Positions 32,864-44,346 of a stretch of DNA of 64,000 bases are shown here, piece by piece (the first letter of the stretch is position 1; every line of letters starts with the position of its first letter). The stretch comes from Nothophoma quercina (lineage: Eukaryota; Ascomycota; Dothideomycetes; Pleosporales; Didymellaceae), in the NCBI GenBank assembly GCA_021642125.1, contig JAKIXB010000006.1:558001-622000 (forward strand), read 5' to 3'. The notes below the pieces were generated by a model. The model was not told the DNA's origin, did not search any database, and was given only the letters and a program-made list of their open reading frames with translations. The translations under genes and the position numbers were made by a program.

Positions 32864-34137
32864 CTAGTCGCTATCTTCCATGAGTTCGGCCAGTTCGGCT
32901 TCTTCCTCGGCGGTCATCATGCTCTCTTTCTTCTCTGGCTCCTTCTCCTTGGTCTTACCGAGCTGTTCGTCTTCAGCTTCTTTGATAGCCTTGGCGAGCT
33001 CCTGCGCCTTTAGGCTCCACTGTCTGACTGTCGCGTCGATACTCACACTGACAAGTTTCTGGCCAGGCAACAGGATCAGTCCAGTGACTTCCTCAAAATG
33101 TCCGGAGAAGGTATGGTGCAACTTGCCACTGCCCTTCTCCCATACGCGGACCTCTTCGTCTCTGCATGCTGTGACGACCCAGCCTCCTTCTTCGTCAACA
33201 GCAACATCGCGCACAAAGTCGGGATGTTCGAACGCAGAGTCTTCTCCCCAGTTTCTGCCTCTTGAGAGACACTTCGCGGTTTTATCCGCAGAAGCGGTCC
33301 ACAAGTCTCCATCTGAGTCGAAGTGCACAGCATCAATGCTCGTCTCGTGTGCAATAACCGGCGAAGACTCGATCTCCGAGGCCGATGCAAAGCCAATGTC
33401 CCAGCGTCGAATCTCGCGGTCGCTTCCGGCACTGAAGACTACAGTCGAGTCCTTCTGAGCTTCGTACTCTGTAAAGTCGAGTGCAAGCGCAAGAATTCCC
33501 CGTGTGTGTCCCTTGAGCGTATGTAGCTTGTTGCCCGTGGCCGCGTCCCAAACAACAATGCTTGCGTCTGCGGATGCAGAGACTAGAATCTCCTTGTCTT
33601 GCAGAGTGAACGGCAAGACAGCCTTGACGAAGTCGCTATGTCCTTGGAATCGCTTTGCCAACTTGCCGGTGGACAGTGTCCATGACCATATTGACTTGTC
33701 CCAACATCCAGCGTACACAGTGTCGGTTCTTGGGGAGACGGCAACTGACGTAAGGGGTGCAACGGGTCCAGTGAAGGTCGTGGTGACTTTCTTAGTCTGC
33801 GAACGGGGTCGAGTCAGCCTTGGTCCGACGTGGGTACATGCATGGAGGGGCACAGGGAAGCGGAGTGGAGGTCTGACCGACTTCAAGGTTGATCCGCTTC
33901 ACGTTGCCGGCGGCCTCGGCGACGTATATTTGGCTCTCATCCTGCGGGTCTGCGACGACGGCGAGGATCTTGGAGGGGAGCTTGAACGGGCTGCCCTTGT
34001 CGTTCTTCGATTTGGCGGCCTTGCGCGCGGTCTCGTTGAGCGCAGAGCTGTTGTCCGTTAGCGTTGGGCCTTCAAATGCCAAAGCGCATATCGTACGTGG
34101 TCTGGAAATAGTGTCCTGGATCGTTGGACCGCGACAT
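32864..34137 (-). CDS. WD40-repeat protein
   Basis: Three exons (34137-34097, 34047-33882, 33796-32864) join to 379 residues. At least six WD-type blades are visible. Examples are VYAGCWDKSIWSWTL with GHSDFVKAV, VSASADASIVVWDAATG with GHTRGILAL, FSAGSDREIRRWDI, WTASADKTAKC, TACRDEEVRVWE with GHFEEVTGL, and VSIDATVRQWSL. The C-terminus is acidic and coiled (EAEDEQLGKTKEKE, AEEEAELAELMEDSD). WD40 propellers are scaffolds; the partner is unknown. Intron 2 needs a GTCGGT donor to keep the frame, giving INLE joined to TKKVTTTFTGPVAPL. That spacing agrees with related WD proteins as I know them. Confidence 0.82.
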
Positions 34138-34672
34138 GGTGTTATATAAGGGGGAGGGCGGGGCTGAGGTGACGTGTATTGGGTCAGGTGTGCAAATGCG
34201 GCTTCAGTCGGGCGGCAAGGAGTCGCATGCGGCAGCCCCACCTTCCAGCTGGGCACATTCAGGGTCCGCCTGCTTGGGATGGACCCGGGAGCTGACTATC
34301 ACCGTCACAGGAACAGGGCAGGCACAGTTTGTTGTAGCAATAACTTTGTATATATTCCAAGATCCCTATGTATTATTAGCAGTAGGTTGCAGAAGGCTGG
34401 AACAAAACGCCGACGTCGCCATGGAAATGTCAACCCCAAAAGCTACAATCCTCTATCTGGAGCTAGATGCCCAGGTCTTCCATGCAAAACAGTCATAAGT
34501 CATAAATAGGTCGTAAAGAGTGAGGCGCGCATCCAGGCACCCATCGTAACACTCGGGGATATCTAGCAGGACACAGTCCAGACGCCTTTTGCCTGTGGGT
34601 ATATGCCCAATATCCAAATGTGCAATGCAGTCGTAAAGTCGTAAGTATGGTGAAACGCATGTACAAGCGCGT
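34138..34672. other. Intergenic between byr4 and the WD40 gene
   Basis: About 535 nt, the promoter of the WD40 gene and the 3' region of byr4. No gene is seen. Confidence 0.5.
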
Positions 34673-37473
34673 TTAGTTTTCGAGAGTGCCAGCAGAAGCA
34701 CTCGCGGCGAACTCTCGGATCGCCCAGCGCCATCCGTCGCGCTGCTCGCCTGAATCACGAATGCCGCCAACCCAGCCTTCGACCCTGCGCCTCCACACAG
34801 CTTCCTCTTCGCGCTGTCTGCGAATGAAGCTGGGGCCAACGTCGAATTCTTCGCCGACGAATGTTGGGTCATTGGCGTCAGGAGCACCACCAGCACCGCC
34901 ACCAAAGGTGTTACCACCAACGACACTCTCGTTGTCTTTGAGGTCATCAAGGCCAGCGAAAGGGTCTTCTTCTTCGTCCGGGTCTCCAACTGACATCGGT
35001 GATTGAGGACCGGTGGAGTGGCGCGGTGCTTTCAGCCAGGTCATCTTCACTGGGTCGAAAACCATGCGGCCCTCGTATTGTACGCCTCGAGGTGCAGATA
35101 TTTGTGAAATCAAAGCTGGGCGTGGTGGTGATGGTGCTGGCGCCGGGTTGGAGGGCATTTTCATCAGACGTGGTGACGAAAGGTCCCTCTGCTTGGAGTG
35201 GATCGACGACAATAGCGTATGTGACATGGATTGCGAACGGTCGTGTGCGCGGCCGTGCGACATGCCTGGTGGCGCAAAAGTCGGTGTGCTTGCTGTGGTC
35301 AATGCGAGAGTGGTTGTGGAGTTGTTGGGCTGAGAGAAGGAAACGAGAACATCTTCGTTGCCTTCCCAGCGCTGCATAGATGGGTTGTAAACCATTCCCT
35401 TCTCAGCTACATTGCTGTTAGTGACGGTGACGAAACATGCAGCAGGATTGTCTTACTCTGTGTGTATGGTTGTGTCATCTGCCTGATCAATTGAGGTTTC
35501 TGTCCAGTGCCTTTCTTGCGGGTGGCGGTTGGACTTGTATGCGGGCTGCGGGCAGCCACTTGTGCTTGCCAGCTCATGGGTCGAGGTGTGGGCGCAATGG
35601 GACCTTCGCCTCGCGACCTCGTGCCTGCCAGACGCTGTTCACGTGCATTCCTACTAGCAGCAGTGTCTCGAGCGAATCGTGGCGTGTGGTCCGTCTTTGG
35701 GGGACTCTTGGGTGTTTGGGGCAGCGGCGTGGTCATTCGGTCTGGCATTGGCAGACGGGAGGTGCTTGTCTGTGACCGAAGTGTCTTGGTGCTGGCAGTA
35801 TTGCGGGGTGTCTTCTCGTACTGCTTCTCCTTGCTGGCAGATGTTGGCAGGTCATCAAAGAGATCGAGCTCGTGACCATCACCGAAGTTCCTCTTGCGCT
35901 GAGGCTTTGTCAACTTCTTCGGTGGGGGTGGGTGACGGCCGAGTGCACTTGGAGCCAGGTCTCTTCGTACTCCGGCACGACTGGGAGTCTCCATCTGGCC
36001 TCCAATTGACATGCGTGAATGAGATCGCATTGACGGTGATAGAGGTCGGCGGTTGGGATCGGAGTCGCGTCGGAGGTGGGTTTGAGATGTTCTGGTGGTG
36101 ACATGGTGTGACTGGGCACTTGAACCGCCGGCGGGCAGGAAGGGTACACTCGTACGTGGTGTTGGTTGGAAATTCGAGTTACGGAGTAGCGGCGCAGAGC
36201 GTTTTGCCTTGAGATACTGCGCACTGGTAGTAGTGGGCATTGGCCGAGTGCTGCCACCCATCGCGGCACCAGATTCGTAGACGGGAGTGAGCCTAGTACG
36301 AGCAGTAGTCGTGGTTAGTGGTCGAGGTATTCTGGACGACGACGGCTTGTCAGTGAAGGTGATGGAAGCTGTAGGGCGAGCAGCAGGAGGAGTTGCTGGC
36401 TTGGAGGCGGTTTTCTTCACTACGATGTTGCGGTTTAGCGTGAGCTTCCTTGTGTCAAGGACCTCCCCTGCACCGAAGTCGAGGCCTTCCATGAAGTCTT
36501 CTTCCTCGTCTGCCGGCTTGGGCTGCGGCTGGGGCGACGATGCAGCCTCACTATCGAGCGGCGGAGACGTGATGGGGGTGACGGCAGGCGACTGTGGCAG
36601 TGATTGGTTCAATGCGAGCGGAGGGAATGTCGCGGGCAAGTCAAAGTCTGCTTCAAAATCATCTTCGGCTGGTTCCTGGTGAACGGGCTGCTCGGCAGGC
36701 AGGGGCACGTCCTCAGCAGGGACCACGGCGGGCACAGATGTGGGGGGGAGCTCTCGTTGCTGCTGGTTAGGGAACGGCGAGGGCGCCAGAAGAGGCTGCT
36801 CGGCTGTCTTCAGTTTGTTCAGGCGGGCGTTGAAGTCCATGGGCTCTGTGGGCAGTACGAGGCCGGTCAGGTCATCATCTTCACTCTCCAGGGTCATGCA
36901 GCTGCCCAAGCTCGGGCTCATGGCAGAGGCAGACGAGCTGCGTCCTCCACGGGGGTCTCTCTTCGTGCCAGCAAAACGGATGCCCAGGCTGCCCTCGCCC
37001 CAGTCGTCGCCAAGGTCGTCCATGTTGTCGTCGGCGGGCGTACGTGGCATGGGCGCCTTCAGCTTCAGTTCTCCGCCGTTAGCAGTGTCCGGAAGCTCGA
37101 GGTCGTTGCCCCAGTCATCGTCGAGCTCGATCTTCTTATTGTTTTTCGGCTTCCCGAGGCGCTTGATGCTTCCGCCCAGCAGCGCCGACGCGGGCACGCT
37201 CGTGGGGATGGGGATGCCGGCCTGCTTCGCCGAGAAGATGGCCTTGTTCGTCGACAGGTCGTCGTCCGGCGTCAGCAGCACCTGCCAGTCGTCGTCGCCT
37301 GTGTTGGACTCGGAGCGCACGCTCAGGCGCGAGGACAGCGAGTGCACCGTCGAGTTCTTGAAGAGCAGCCCGTCGCCGTCCTCGAAGTCGGCGTCGTCCC
37401 AGTTCTCGATTCCAGATACCATGCTGTTGATGGAGGCTATCCGCCCCGCAAAGCTGCGGTTCGGAGCAGCCAT
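34673..37473 (-). CDS. byr4: Byr4/Bfa1-type two-component GAP subunit of the septation network
   Basis: Two exons (37473-35457 and 35406-34673) with a 50-nt intron give 916 residues. The N-terminal block (ENWDDADFEDGDGLLF, then DDDWGNDLELP and DDLGDDWGEGSLGI) and the C-terminal block (KGMVYNPSMQRWEGNED, SAPRGVQYEGRMVFDPVKM, then FIRRQREEEAVWRRRVEGW) are typical of Byr4. Byr4 joins Cdc16 to form the GAP for the GTPase Spg1, holding back septation until mitotic exit; Bfa1 is the budding-yeast counterpart. The middle is disordered and rich in Pro, Ser, Thr and Arg. The start is the ATG at 37473; the upstream open frame has no conserved residues. Confidence 0.85.
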
Positions 37474-38343
37474 TGCAGAGTGGGTCGGCAGATCGCGACG
37501 GGGTCGATTGTGGTGTAGTAGGACAGGTTTGGATGGGTGGAGGAGGTTGGTGTGCTGGTCGGTCGTTCTTGCTGCAGGGTGCGTAAGCGAACGCTCTTTC
37601 CCGCCTGGAGGCCCACGCTGCGGCCACAAAAGGTGCAAGCTCGCCCAGGCTAACGCGTGAACCCTGCTTCGATTTCACACCGAATGGCTGCAAAGGCTCG
37701 AAAATAATCACTGCCAACACAGAACGCACAGCGAACTGTTTTCATGCAGACTCCCCCGCACACAGGGCGGGCGTGCGCGTGGTTATAGACGTCAGGGCTG
37801 CAGTGTTTGGGGTCCGTCTGAGGGACGACGCGCAGTCAACAACAAAACGTCAGGGTCTATTTGGGGACCGCGCGTGGTGCAAAACACGGCGTGCACGGCT
37901 TGAGTCGTGAGCTAAACTCTGCTTGCGTCGTGTGCCTAGCACCTCAAGGCAGCACCCGCGCAACACCGGGCATTGTCGCTGTGCACCTGCATACTTAACT
38001 CCGGATGGCTGCTCGTACCAGACGCCAGCTGCTGTTTCGATAAAGCCTACGCCCACGTGAAACAGTCACCTCATGTTCCTGCATTCGTCTGTCGCGGCCG
38101 TCAACGACTCCAGGGTCATCTAGCACTGATTGACAGGGACCACCCCAAGTTTGCTGTTACAAGCTGTTAGGGCTGTCCCTAGAACCGCAACCACAACGCC
38201 ACCACATCATCTTTTCGCGCTTTACCTTCTGGAACTGAGTGCGTGGAAAGCCTGCGCAGCGTGTGTCGCGGCAGTCAAACAATCACAACTCTGGCACACG
38301 CACCTTGCCTATTCCAGTGCTGCAAGCTAGTGAATACGACATC
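37474..38343. promoter_or_regulatory. Shared upstream region of byr4 and xrcc4
   Basis: About 870 nt between divergent genes, so it should hold both promoters. No coding frame, tRNA or repeat is recognised. Confidence 0.5.
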
Positions 38344-39593
38344 ATGGATCGACACATCGTGCCTGTCGAGCCGGCTAGCGGGCGCGGCGAGACTGTGGTG
38401 ATCGAGGTTCAGCAGGATGGGACTCACGAACTTGATGTTCGGCTTGTTGGATGTGAAGGCGAGAACCCGTTTGTGGTGAACAGTAAGGGTGACCCTAACT
38501 TCCACGGTGGTTATATGCTAACAAGGATGCAGTCAAACAAAGCCAGCTTCCAAAACTGAAACACAAGTTCAAGGGCACGAATGCAGAGTGGGAGGCAGTT
38601 CTGGCTTACTTTCTGCTGCAGAAACAGGTGGGCCTAGACAAAGCCAATTTATTGGAAGGTGTTCGCATGGTGTACGCCTTGAAGAAGGACGATCTTGAGA
38701 TCTCCATTCGGCAAGACGTCCAGGGCATCAAGGCATGACGAACTTTCCACTCGGCCGAGCCTCATCTAACATGATGCAGGTGACTTGGGGTGAAATCGTG
38801 TTGCCCAGGGATGATGAGTTTGAGTTTAATCCATTCGAATGGGCGCAAGCATCAGCCCAGGCTCATTCCCAAACGTTGCAAGAGCTGGCTGCAGTAAAAG
38901 CACGAATCGACAATGAAAAGGACACTATCACAAAGCTCAATGCTCAGCTGGACGACTTCTTTAAAACGAAGAATGAGGCTGAAACAGCAATGCTGCAGCA
39001 GTTTATGGAGCTGCTGAACGAGAAGAAGAGGAAGATACGGGACCAGAGTCGCCTGCTAGCTGGAGCAAAGGTCGACAAGTCGACAGGTGAGCAAACCTTC
39101 TTCTGTCGTGCGCAACCGCCTAACATGCTGTGTTCTAGCACTCGCAATACAATCAGCCAGGACGGAGACTCCACGGAAAGCAGGTCCATCACGAACATCG
39201 AAGCGTAAAGCGCCAACAAGAACTGCAAAAGCAGCACAGGAGCAACAATCAGATAGTGACCAGATGGAGATCGAGGAAGCGAAAGAGGTAGAACAAAACG
39301 ACGATGAAGATGTCCCTAGTTCAGCCACTCCAGATCGTGGTTCTGACGATGAAACAGAATCCGAGGCTGAGGCTTTTGACGGCGGAATAAGAGGCGGATC
39401 ATCTGAAACGCTCAAGTCGACTTCAACGGTCGCACAACCCACAAAACAGGTTGCCCCATCAGGTGACGGGCCGCCGCCACTGCGCTCATTACCCTTTGGC
39501 AGAGCAGGCACTCGCAGCAGAGGGCCGGCTAAGAAGCTTTCACCACCGCCGCCAGCAGACGACGATGACGAAACGGACGATGAAGAGCTATGA
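38344..39593 (+). CDS. xrcc4: XRCC4/Lif1-like end-joining factor
   Basis: Four exons (38344-38482, 38533-38732, 38780-39086, 39139-39593) join in phase to 366 residues. The N-terminal head (about residues 1-135) reads through KHKFKGTNAEWEAVLAYFLL, VYALKKDDLEISIRQDVQG and TWGEIVLPRDDEFEF. A coiled coil follows (ELAAVKARIDNEKDTITKL), then a basic and acidic tail with KRKAPTRTAK and polyacidic runs. XRCC4 (Lif1 in yeast) binds and stabilises DNA ligase IV in non-homologous end joining. Intron 2 appears to be GC-AG: exon 2 ends ATCAAG, the intron begins GCATGA and ends GATGCAG. No GT donor keeps the conserved VQGIKVTWG block intact. Confidence 0.82.
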
Positions 39594-40845
39594 GCCCAGT
39601 CACTTACAAGGAAACAAGCCCTGGGTCAAGGGGCATTGCTTGCTTCTGCGTTCAGCCACATGTTCGACTTAAGCTGGTTCGAATCGGGTGCTCCAGCCAG
39701 CAAAGTTCCGTTTCGAATCTAATCGCGCGACACACGGAAGGTGACGCGCAGCTACTTTGTCTGCGAAACTACGCACTATGAAGCATGGGCGTGATAGATC
39801 GCACAGCAACGACCTATTCGTACAAAGACAATTCATGGCGGTAATTGTCGCGATGTATCTATGGTGGCTATTTCGTATTTCGTTCGTCCTTGGAAGGTGA
39901 GCTCGAAGCACACACATTTCTGCGAGCGAAATGCAAGTGGAATCTTGGACGCTCGAGCACAATTGTGAAATCTTCGAATGTTGCGTTGTCTTGTGGAGTA
40001 TGCATGGGGTTGGTACAAGTTCGATCTCTTGGTCGTCGTCGGAGCTCCTCGCCGGATTATTGCATCACGACAGACGGGAAGATGACCTTAGCGCAGATCT
40101 CCGCTCGGGACGTTCCTAAACCAAACGGGCCCTGGGACAGAGATGGGTGAGGGAGCGCACGTATCGTCAAAACCTAGATCTACTATCAACAATAGCAGCG
40201 TGTTAGTGCAGAGCAATGCACACTCGTGCAGGATCGACTACTCATGTGTGATGTGTTCACGAAAACGAGGTGAGACAACGAAGCAACAATTCGCTGCATC
40301 TTGTCAGCCGAACCCGCGCACTAGCACGAGGACGCCTATCCGTCCGCCAAGGAGTGCATCATCTCAGCAATCCGTGATACCCACCGCCTGTCACTCAGTC
40401 ACCGCTTTCCTTCAAAGTCTAGCGCCCTGGAATCGCGTCGCGAATTGCTGCTGGCCTGCGTCTAGGCGATGGTTGGCTTCTGTTCGGGCGGTATCAGCTA
40501 CACAGCGCACCGGAGGCTGAGGTAGCACTCACTTATTCTTTGGTACGGCATGCGGCTCCCTCTCACCCACGCGCGCGACCGGCCTCCTGCAGCCATCGTA
40601 CTGACAAGCTTCATAGCACCCAATTGCACGTTCTGCGGCGTGCCCCGCGCCCGCGACCGCCTGCGCGATCCTTCACCGCGCTTCACCCCAGTCGAGCCCC
40701 CACCCCCACCGCTCACCTATGAGCCGCGCCCTGCAGATACGTCACTGCCAGCACATACGAGCGACTCGGTTGTTCTGGACTTCCGCGACGAAAGCCATAC
40801 ACTGCGCACGAAAACAGTCGGTGGTCGCGAGCGCGCTCTATCACC
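39594..40845. other. Intergenic between xrcc4 and the Ebp1-like gene
   Basis: About 1.25 kb. Plus-strand frames near 40,540-40,845 are Arg/Pro-rich leader-like translations and nothing is recognised on the minus strand. Confidence 0.45.
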
Positions 40846-43414
40846 ATGTCCGGCCCTGAGCCACCTGATGTGCCCACCACGCGATCGCTCAAGCGCAAGG
40901 TCTTTTCGAAAGATGATCAGGATGAGCTGGAGGAGCTGGACAAGATCTTCAAGCGCACAAAAACAGTCGTGCCGCCCAACCCGTACATTCTGTCAACACC
41001 GTCTATGGATCCATATCGATATCATTCACAACAAGAGGCGAACGCGTGGATGCTGGGTCGATTGTGGCGCCACGACGAGGAGCATATGCAGTATAGGACC
41101 TACCTCTACCGCGAACCATGCCAAGATTGTTTCGAGCTGCAGGCTGGCGAGGACGATGAACCAGAGCCAGAGCCAGAGCGACCGCGCTCACAAGCGTCGC
41201 AATCGTCCAATACTGCCAGCCAAGGCCCCAAGAAGAAGATCAGTTTATCTGCGTATAAGAACAAGCAGGCGAACGGCGTCCTTACTCCAACACCTGGGTC
41301 CAAGCTAGCGTCGCCCAGTCTTCCGCCTTCGAAACCTCCAAGTGCGCAGATCAATGGCGTCACGAAGCATGAAAAGCAACCGGTTTCTACGCAGAAACCA
41401 GTACAAGCAAAGCCGCAGAAACAGTATGGCACTCAACTTTATGATCACATGCACTAGCAGGGCTGACATGAAATAGGCACTCCACAGAAGACCGCAGCGG
41501 GCGCAAGTCAGAGAACGATAGCCAAGACAGCAATCGCTCTCACCCATTACCACCACGTCCCCCTGCCGCAGCAACAAAGCGCATTGAAGACGAAGACTCG
41601 CGACCGATCGACAAATCGAGCCCTTCCAACTCTACGCCCCATGGTCTACCCCCCATGCTATCTCCCGTACACGAACCCTTGAGCAACCCCTACGGACTGC
41701 CGAACATTCTATCACCCACTTTGCCCTCGAGCATACAGGCGGAATTGGACAGGCTAGAACAACAGCGGTCACGAGCGGTGTCGAGTGCATCAGCGTCGTC
41801 TACCGAACCGAAGAGTCAGACACTCTCAGTGCCCAAGGAGAAGGAGAAAGAGAAGGAGAAAGAGAAGGAGAAAGAGAAGGAGAAAGAGAAGGAGAAGGAG
41901 AAGGAGAAGGAGAAGGAGAAGGAGCGGCCTCAACCTGCCGATAAGACCGTCAAAACCGAACAACGCATTCGAGCCTCGTCAGTGAGCGGAAAATCACCCT
42001 ACGTTGCGCCACCAGTTGCAGAGGAGAAAGAGACGTTGATAGTGCGGCTGAAGTTTTCGAAGGCGAAATTCGCGACGGTCAAGAGCATACTCCGGTTGCC
42101 ACCGAAACGAGCACTACCCGAGAAAAAGGAACGTCAAGATCCACCGAAGGAGTCTCCGGTCAAGATCCGAATTAAGGTTGTAGAAGAGCCTGTGAAGAAA
42201 GCGAAGCCAATTCCTAAGATTGCTGCACGAACTTCAACTACTTCTACACCGACGCCAAGCAGCAAACCCGCGACAACGGCCTCGAAGACTGTAGAAAAAC
42301 GCCCCAGAACCGACGATGATGCAGCATTGGCAGTACCGCCCAAACGACAGAGAGCATTGTCTTCACAGGACCGGCCTAATACGCCAAAGCCGCAGGCTAC
42401 TTCGTCTCCTGCTCTGTCGAACACATCTAGCGCACACAAAGAGAAGAATAAGCCACAATATGCAACTCCTAAGAAGGATCACAAAGTTGTCAATATGCTA
42501 CGGACCGGATCCTCCGAAAGTCAAGATGCAACCCCTGGCCGGTCTGGTGGCACTCCTGCTAGTTCGAGACCTGATGCAAGACCTGCGCCGACTTCCGCCC
42601 CTCTGACTGGAAAGAAGCAAACGGACATATCTCTGATGGCGCACACGTCTATGAAGCTCAATCAGATGGGGCGTGCTCTGAAGCACGAAGCTACGAAGAT
42701 ACTTGTGGGAGCCAAACTCACGAAACAGGATGAGAAGCGGGCTGCGGTGACAAATCTGGAGTGTATATTGTACGTCTGAACGACTCTTGGATACGACAAT
42801 GCTGACAGAAGGACAGATCCTACATGGCTGCGTATTACGCCCAAGACTTTTCTCAACACCTTCGCAACCAACCCGGCGAGGTAGAGAAAACGTGGAAAAC
42901 GCTCCTACCACTCTGTCTTTCCTATGCCCGCTGCACCAAAGACTTCGTCCACCTCGACGGTCTCCGTTCGTACCTCAGCTCAGTCATTGCGTCGACAATT
43001 TGCACAAGTGTTACACAGCGTGCATCTGGTACGAAGGGACATGACTCTTCCCAGGATGTCGGGCACACACAGCTTGCCAGAGAACACACAGCTCTTGCGG
43101 AGAATTTTGCACTTATAGCGGACCATTTTAAGAAGATGGTTGCTCATGAATCAGACGCGAGGACTGCGTTGCCGCTCGAAGAACTTCAGACGAGCTACAA
43201 GAAGACGTGGGCAGGGCGAGAAAAGAACGCAAAGCTGATAACGGAAAGAGAGAAGATCAGTGGTGCACGCATGTCAGGGCCTTACTTCTTGCCGCTCTCC
43301 AGCGATACGACACCGATCCAGGCGGTACGGTTCGGCCTGAAATTCCTGAGCGAATACTGCGAGAAGGAAGGACTGGAATATTCTCTGCGAGTCAATCTGG
43401 ACAAGCCTGAGTAG
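40846..43414 (+). CDS. Ebp1-like (Ell-binding) protein with a KE-repeat tract
   Basis: Three exons (40846-41423, 41477-42769, 42817-43414) join in phase to 822 residues. The N-terminus is acidic and basic (SLKRKVFSKDDQDELEELDKIF). The middle is disordered and contains a run of about 33 alternating Lys and Glu. The C-terminal about 190 residues look folded. They end KTWAGREK, then GPYFLPLSSDTTPIQAVRFG and KEGLEYSLRV, a pattern I associate with the fungal Ell-binding protein Ebp1 C-terminal domain, part of an ELL-type elongation complex. That assignment is from memory of the motif and is moderate. Intron 2 uses an acceptor at ...GGACAG, which joins ECIL to SYMAAYYAQDF in frame. Confidence 0.68.
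41835..41933 (+). repeat. KE-coding hexanucleotide-type repeat
   Basis: Alternating AAG/AAA and GAG codons give about 33 residues of Lys-Glu. Such KEKE tracts tend to form single alpha-helices and are prone to length change by slippage. Confidence 0.9.
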
Positions 43415-44346
43415 GCCTTCTTCGACTTGACGGCCGGACGACGATGACATTCTACATTATCTATTTCAACCTTGCATACGTTGCGTGTACTTTCAGATGA
43501 GCGATCATTATGGTGTTCTGTTACATAGCGAGCGCATGGAAATGCGCACATGGGATATGGGACTCTGATCTTGCGACGGTGATACCCTGAAGGCGGAAAG
43601 GCCTCTTTATTGTGTTTTGGTTTGGGCGTTCAAGGGAACTGCATGTACAAATACAAGGGACGATGGAAAACATGGCACGATCTGATAGAGATAGGCTTTA
43701 GCTCGATGGTCGAGAAAGTGGATGACAGTGAAATGCAAGTGGATGACAAGCAATATCATATGGTGCACAAGTCTCCGACATGGTGATGTTACGGCATGTC
43801 CAAGGTCATGTTTCCGGAAGCAAGATGAGACCAAGCGACACACTGTCCTATGAAATCTTTCCCAGGCCGTCGGAAAAGGTCGTATCGGAGTGAATTGTGG
43901 TCGGTCACCATGGTCCGGAGACTCCTCCCTATTGGAGTAAGCGTGTAGGGCGTGTATCGATCACATTGCCACTGTCCGTTTCCCAGGGTGGTTAGACGAT
44001 AAGGGTCCCCACCATAGCTAAGCTTTGCAGTTGCGTGGAGTAGCTTTGTTTAGGAAAAGCGCCCATCATCATGCAGCTACTCGGACCTGGAGTACAACGG
44101 CGCAGATAACATTCGGAGGGGAGTATAAAATGCAAGGCGCCCTTCCGAAGGGTGTCAATATCTCGGCTCTCACCAATTCCACTCCAGAAAGGTATCTTGC
44201 TTCTCAAGCGGAAAAGCTCGGATTCGATCGCGTAACAGGTTCAAGAAGCTGTAGTCCACCCCCGCATTCGAGCTTCCGCTCAGCGCTCGACATATTTCTG
44301 TGATACCCCGAGCATAACCGCTTCTTCCTCCCACCCCAGCAGCGCG
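43415..44346. other. Intergenic upstream of GABA transaminase
   Basis: About 930 nt with no supported gene. It holds the 3' region of the Ebp1-like gene and the promoter of the transaminase gene. Confidence 0.5.
44124..44130 (+). promoter_or_regulatory. TATA-like box upstream of gatA
   Basis: TATAAAA lies 217 nt before the transaminase ATG, a workable distance for a gene with a leader. It is unsupported beyond the match. Confidence 0.3.

Noticed and set aside
36604..37660. Long plus-strand frames of about 300 codons opposite byr4
   Set aside because: They are antisense to well-supported byr4 exon 1; the byr4 frame has conserved blocks and theirs do not.
39670..39700. GGTTCGAATC, resembling a tRNA T-loop
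   Set aside because: The flanking bases do not pair as a T-stem and no D-arm or anticodon arm can be placed upstream.
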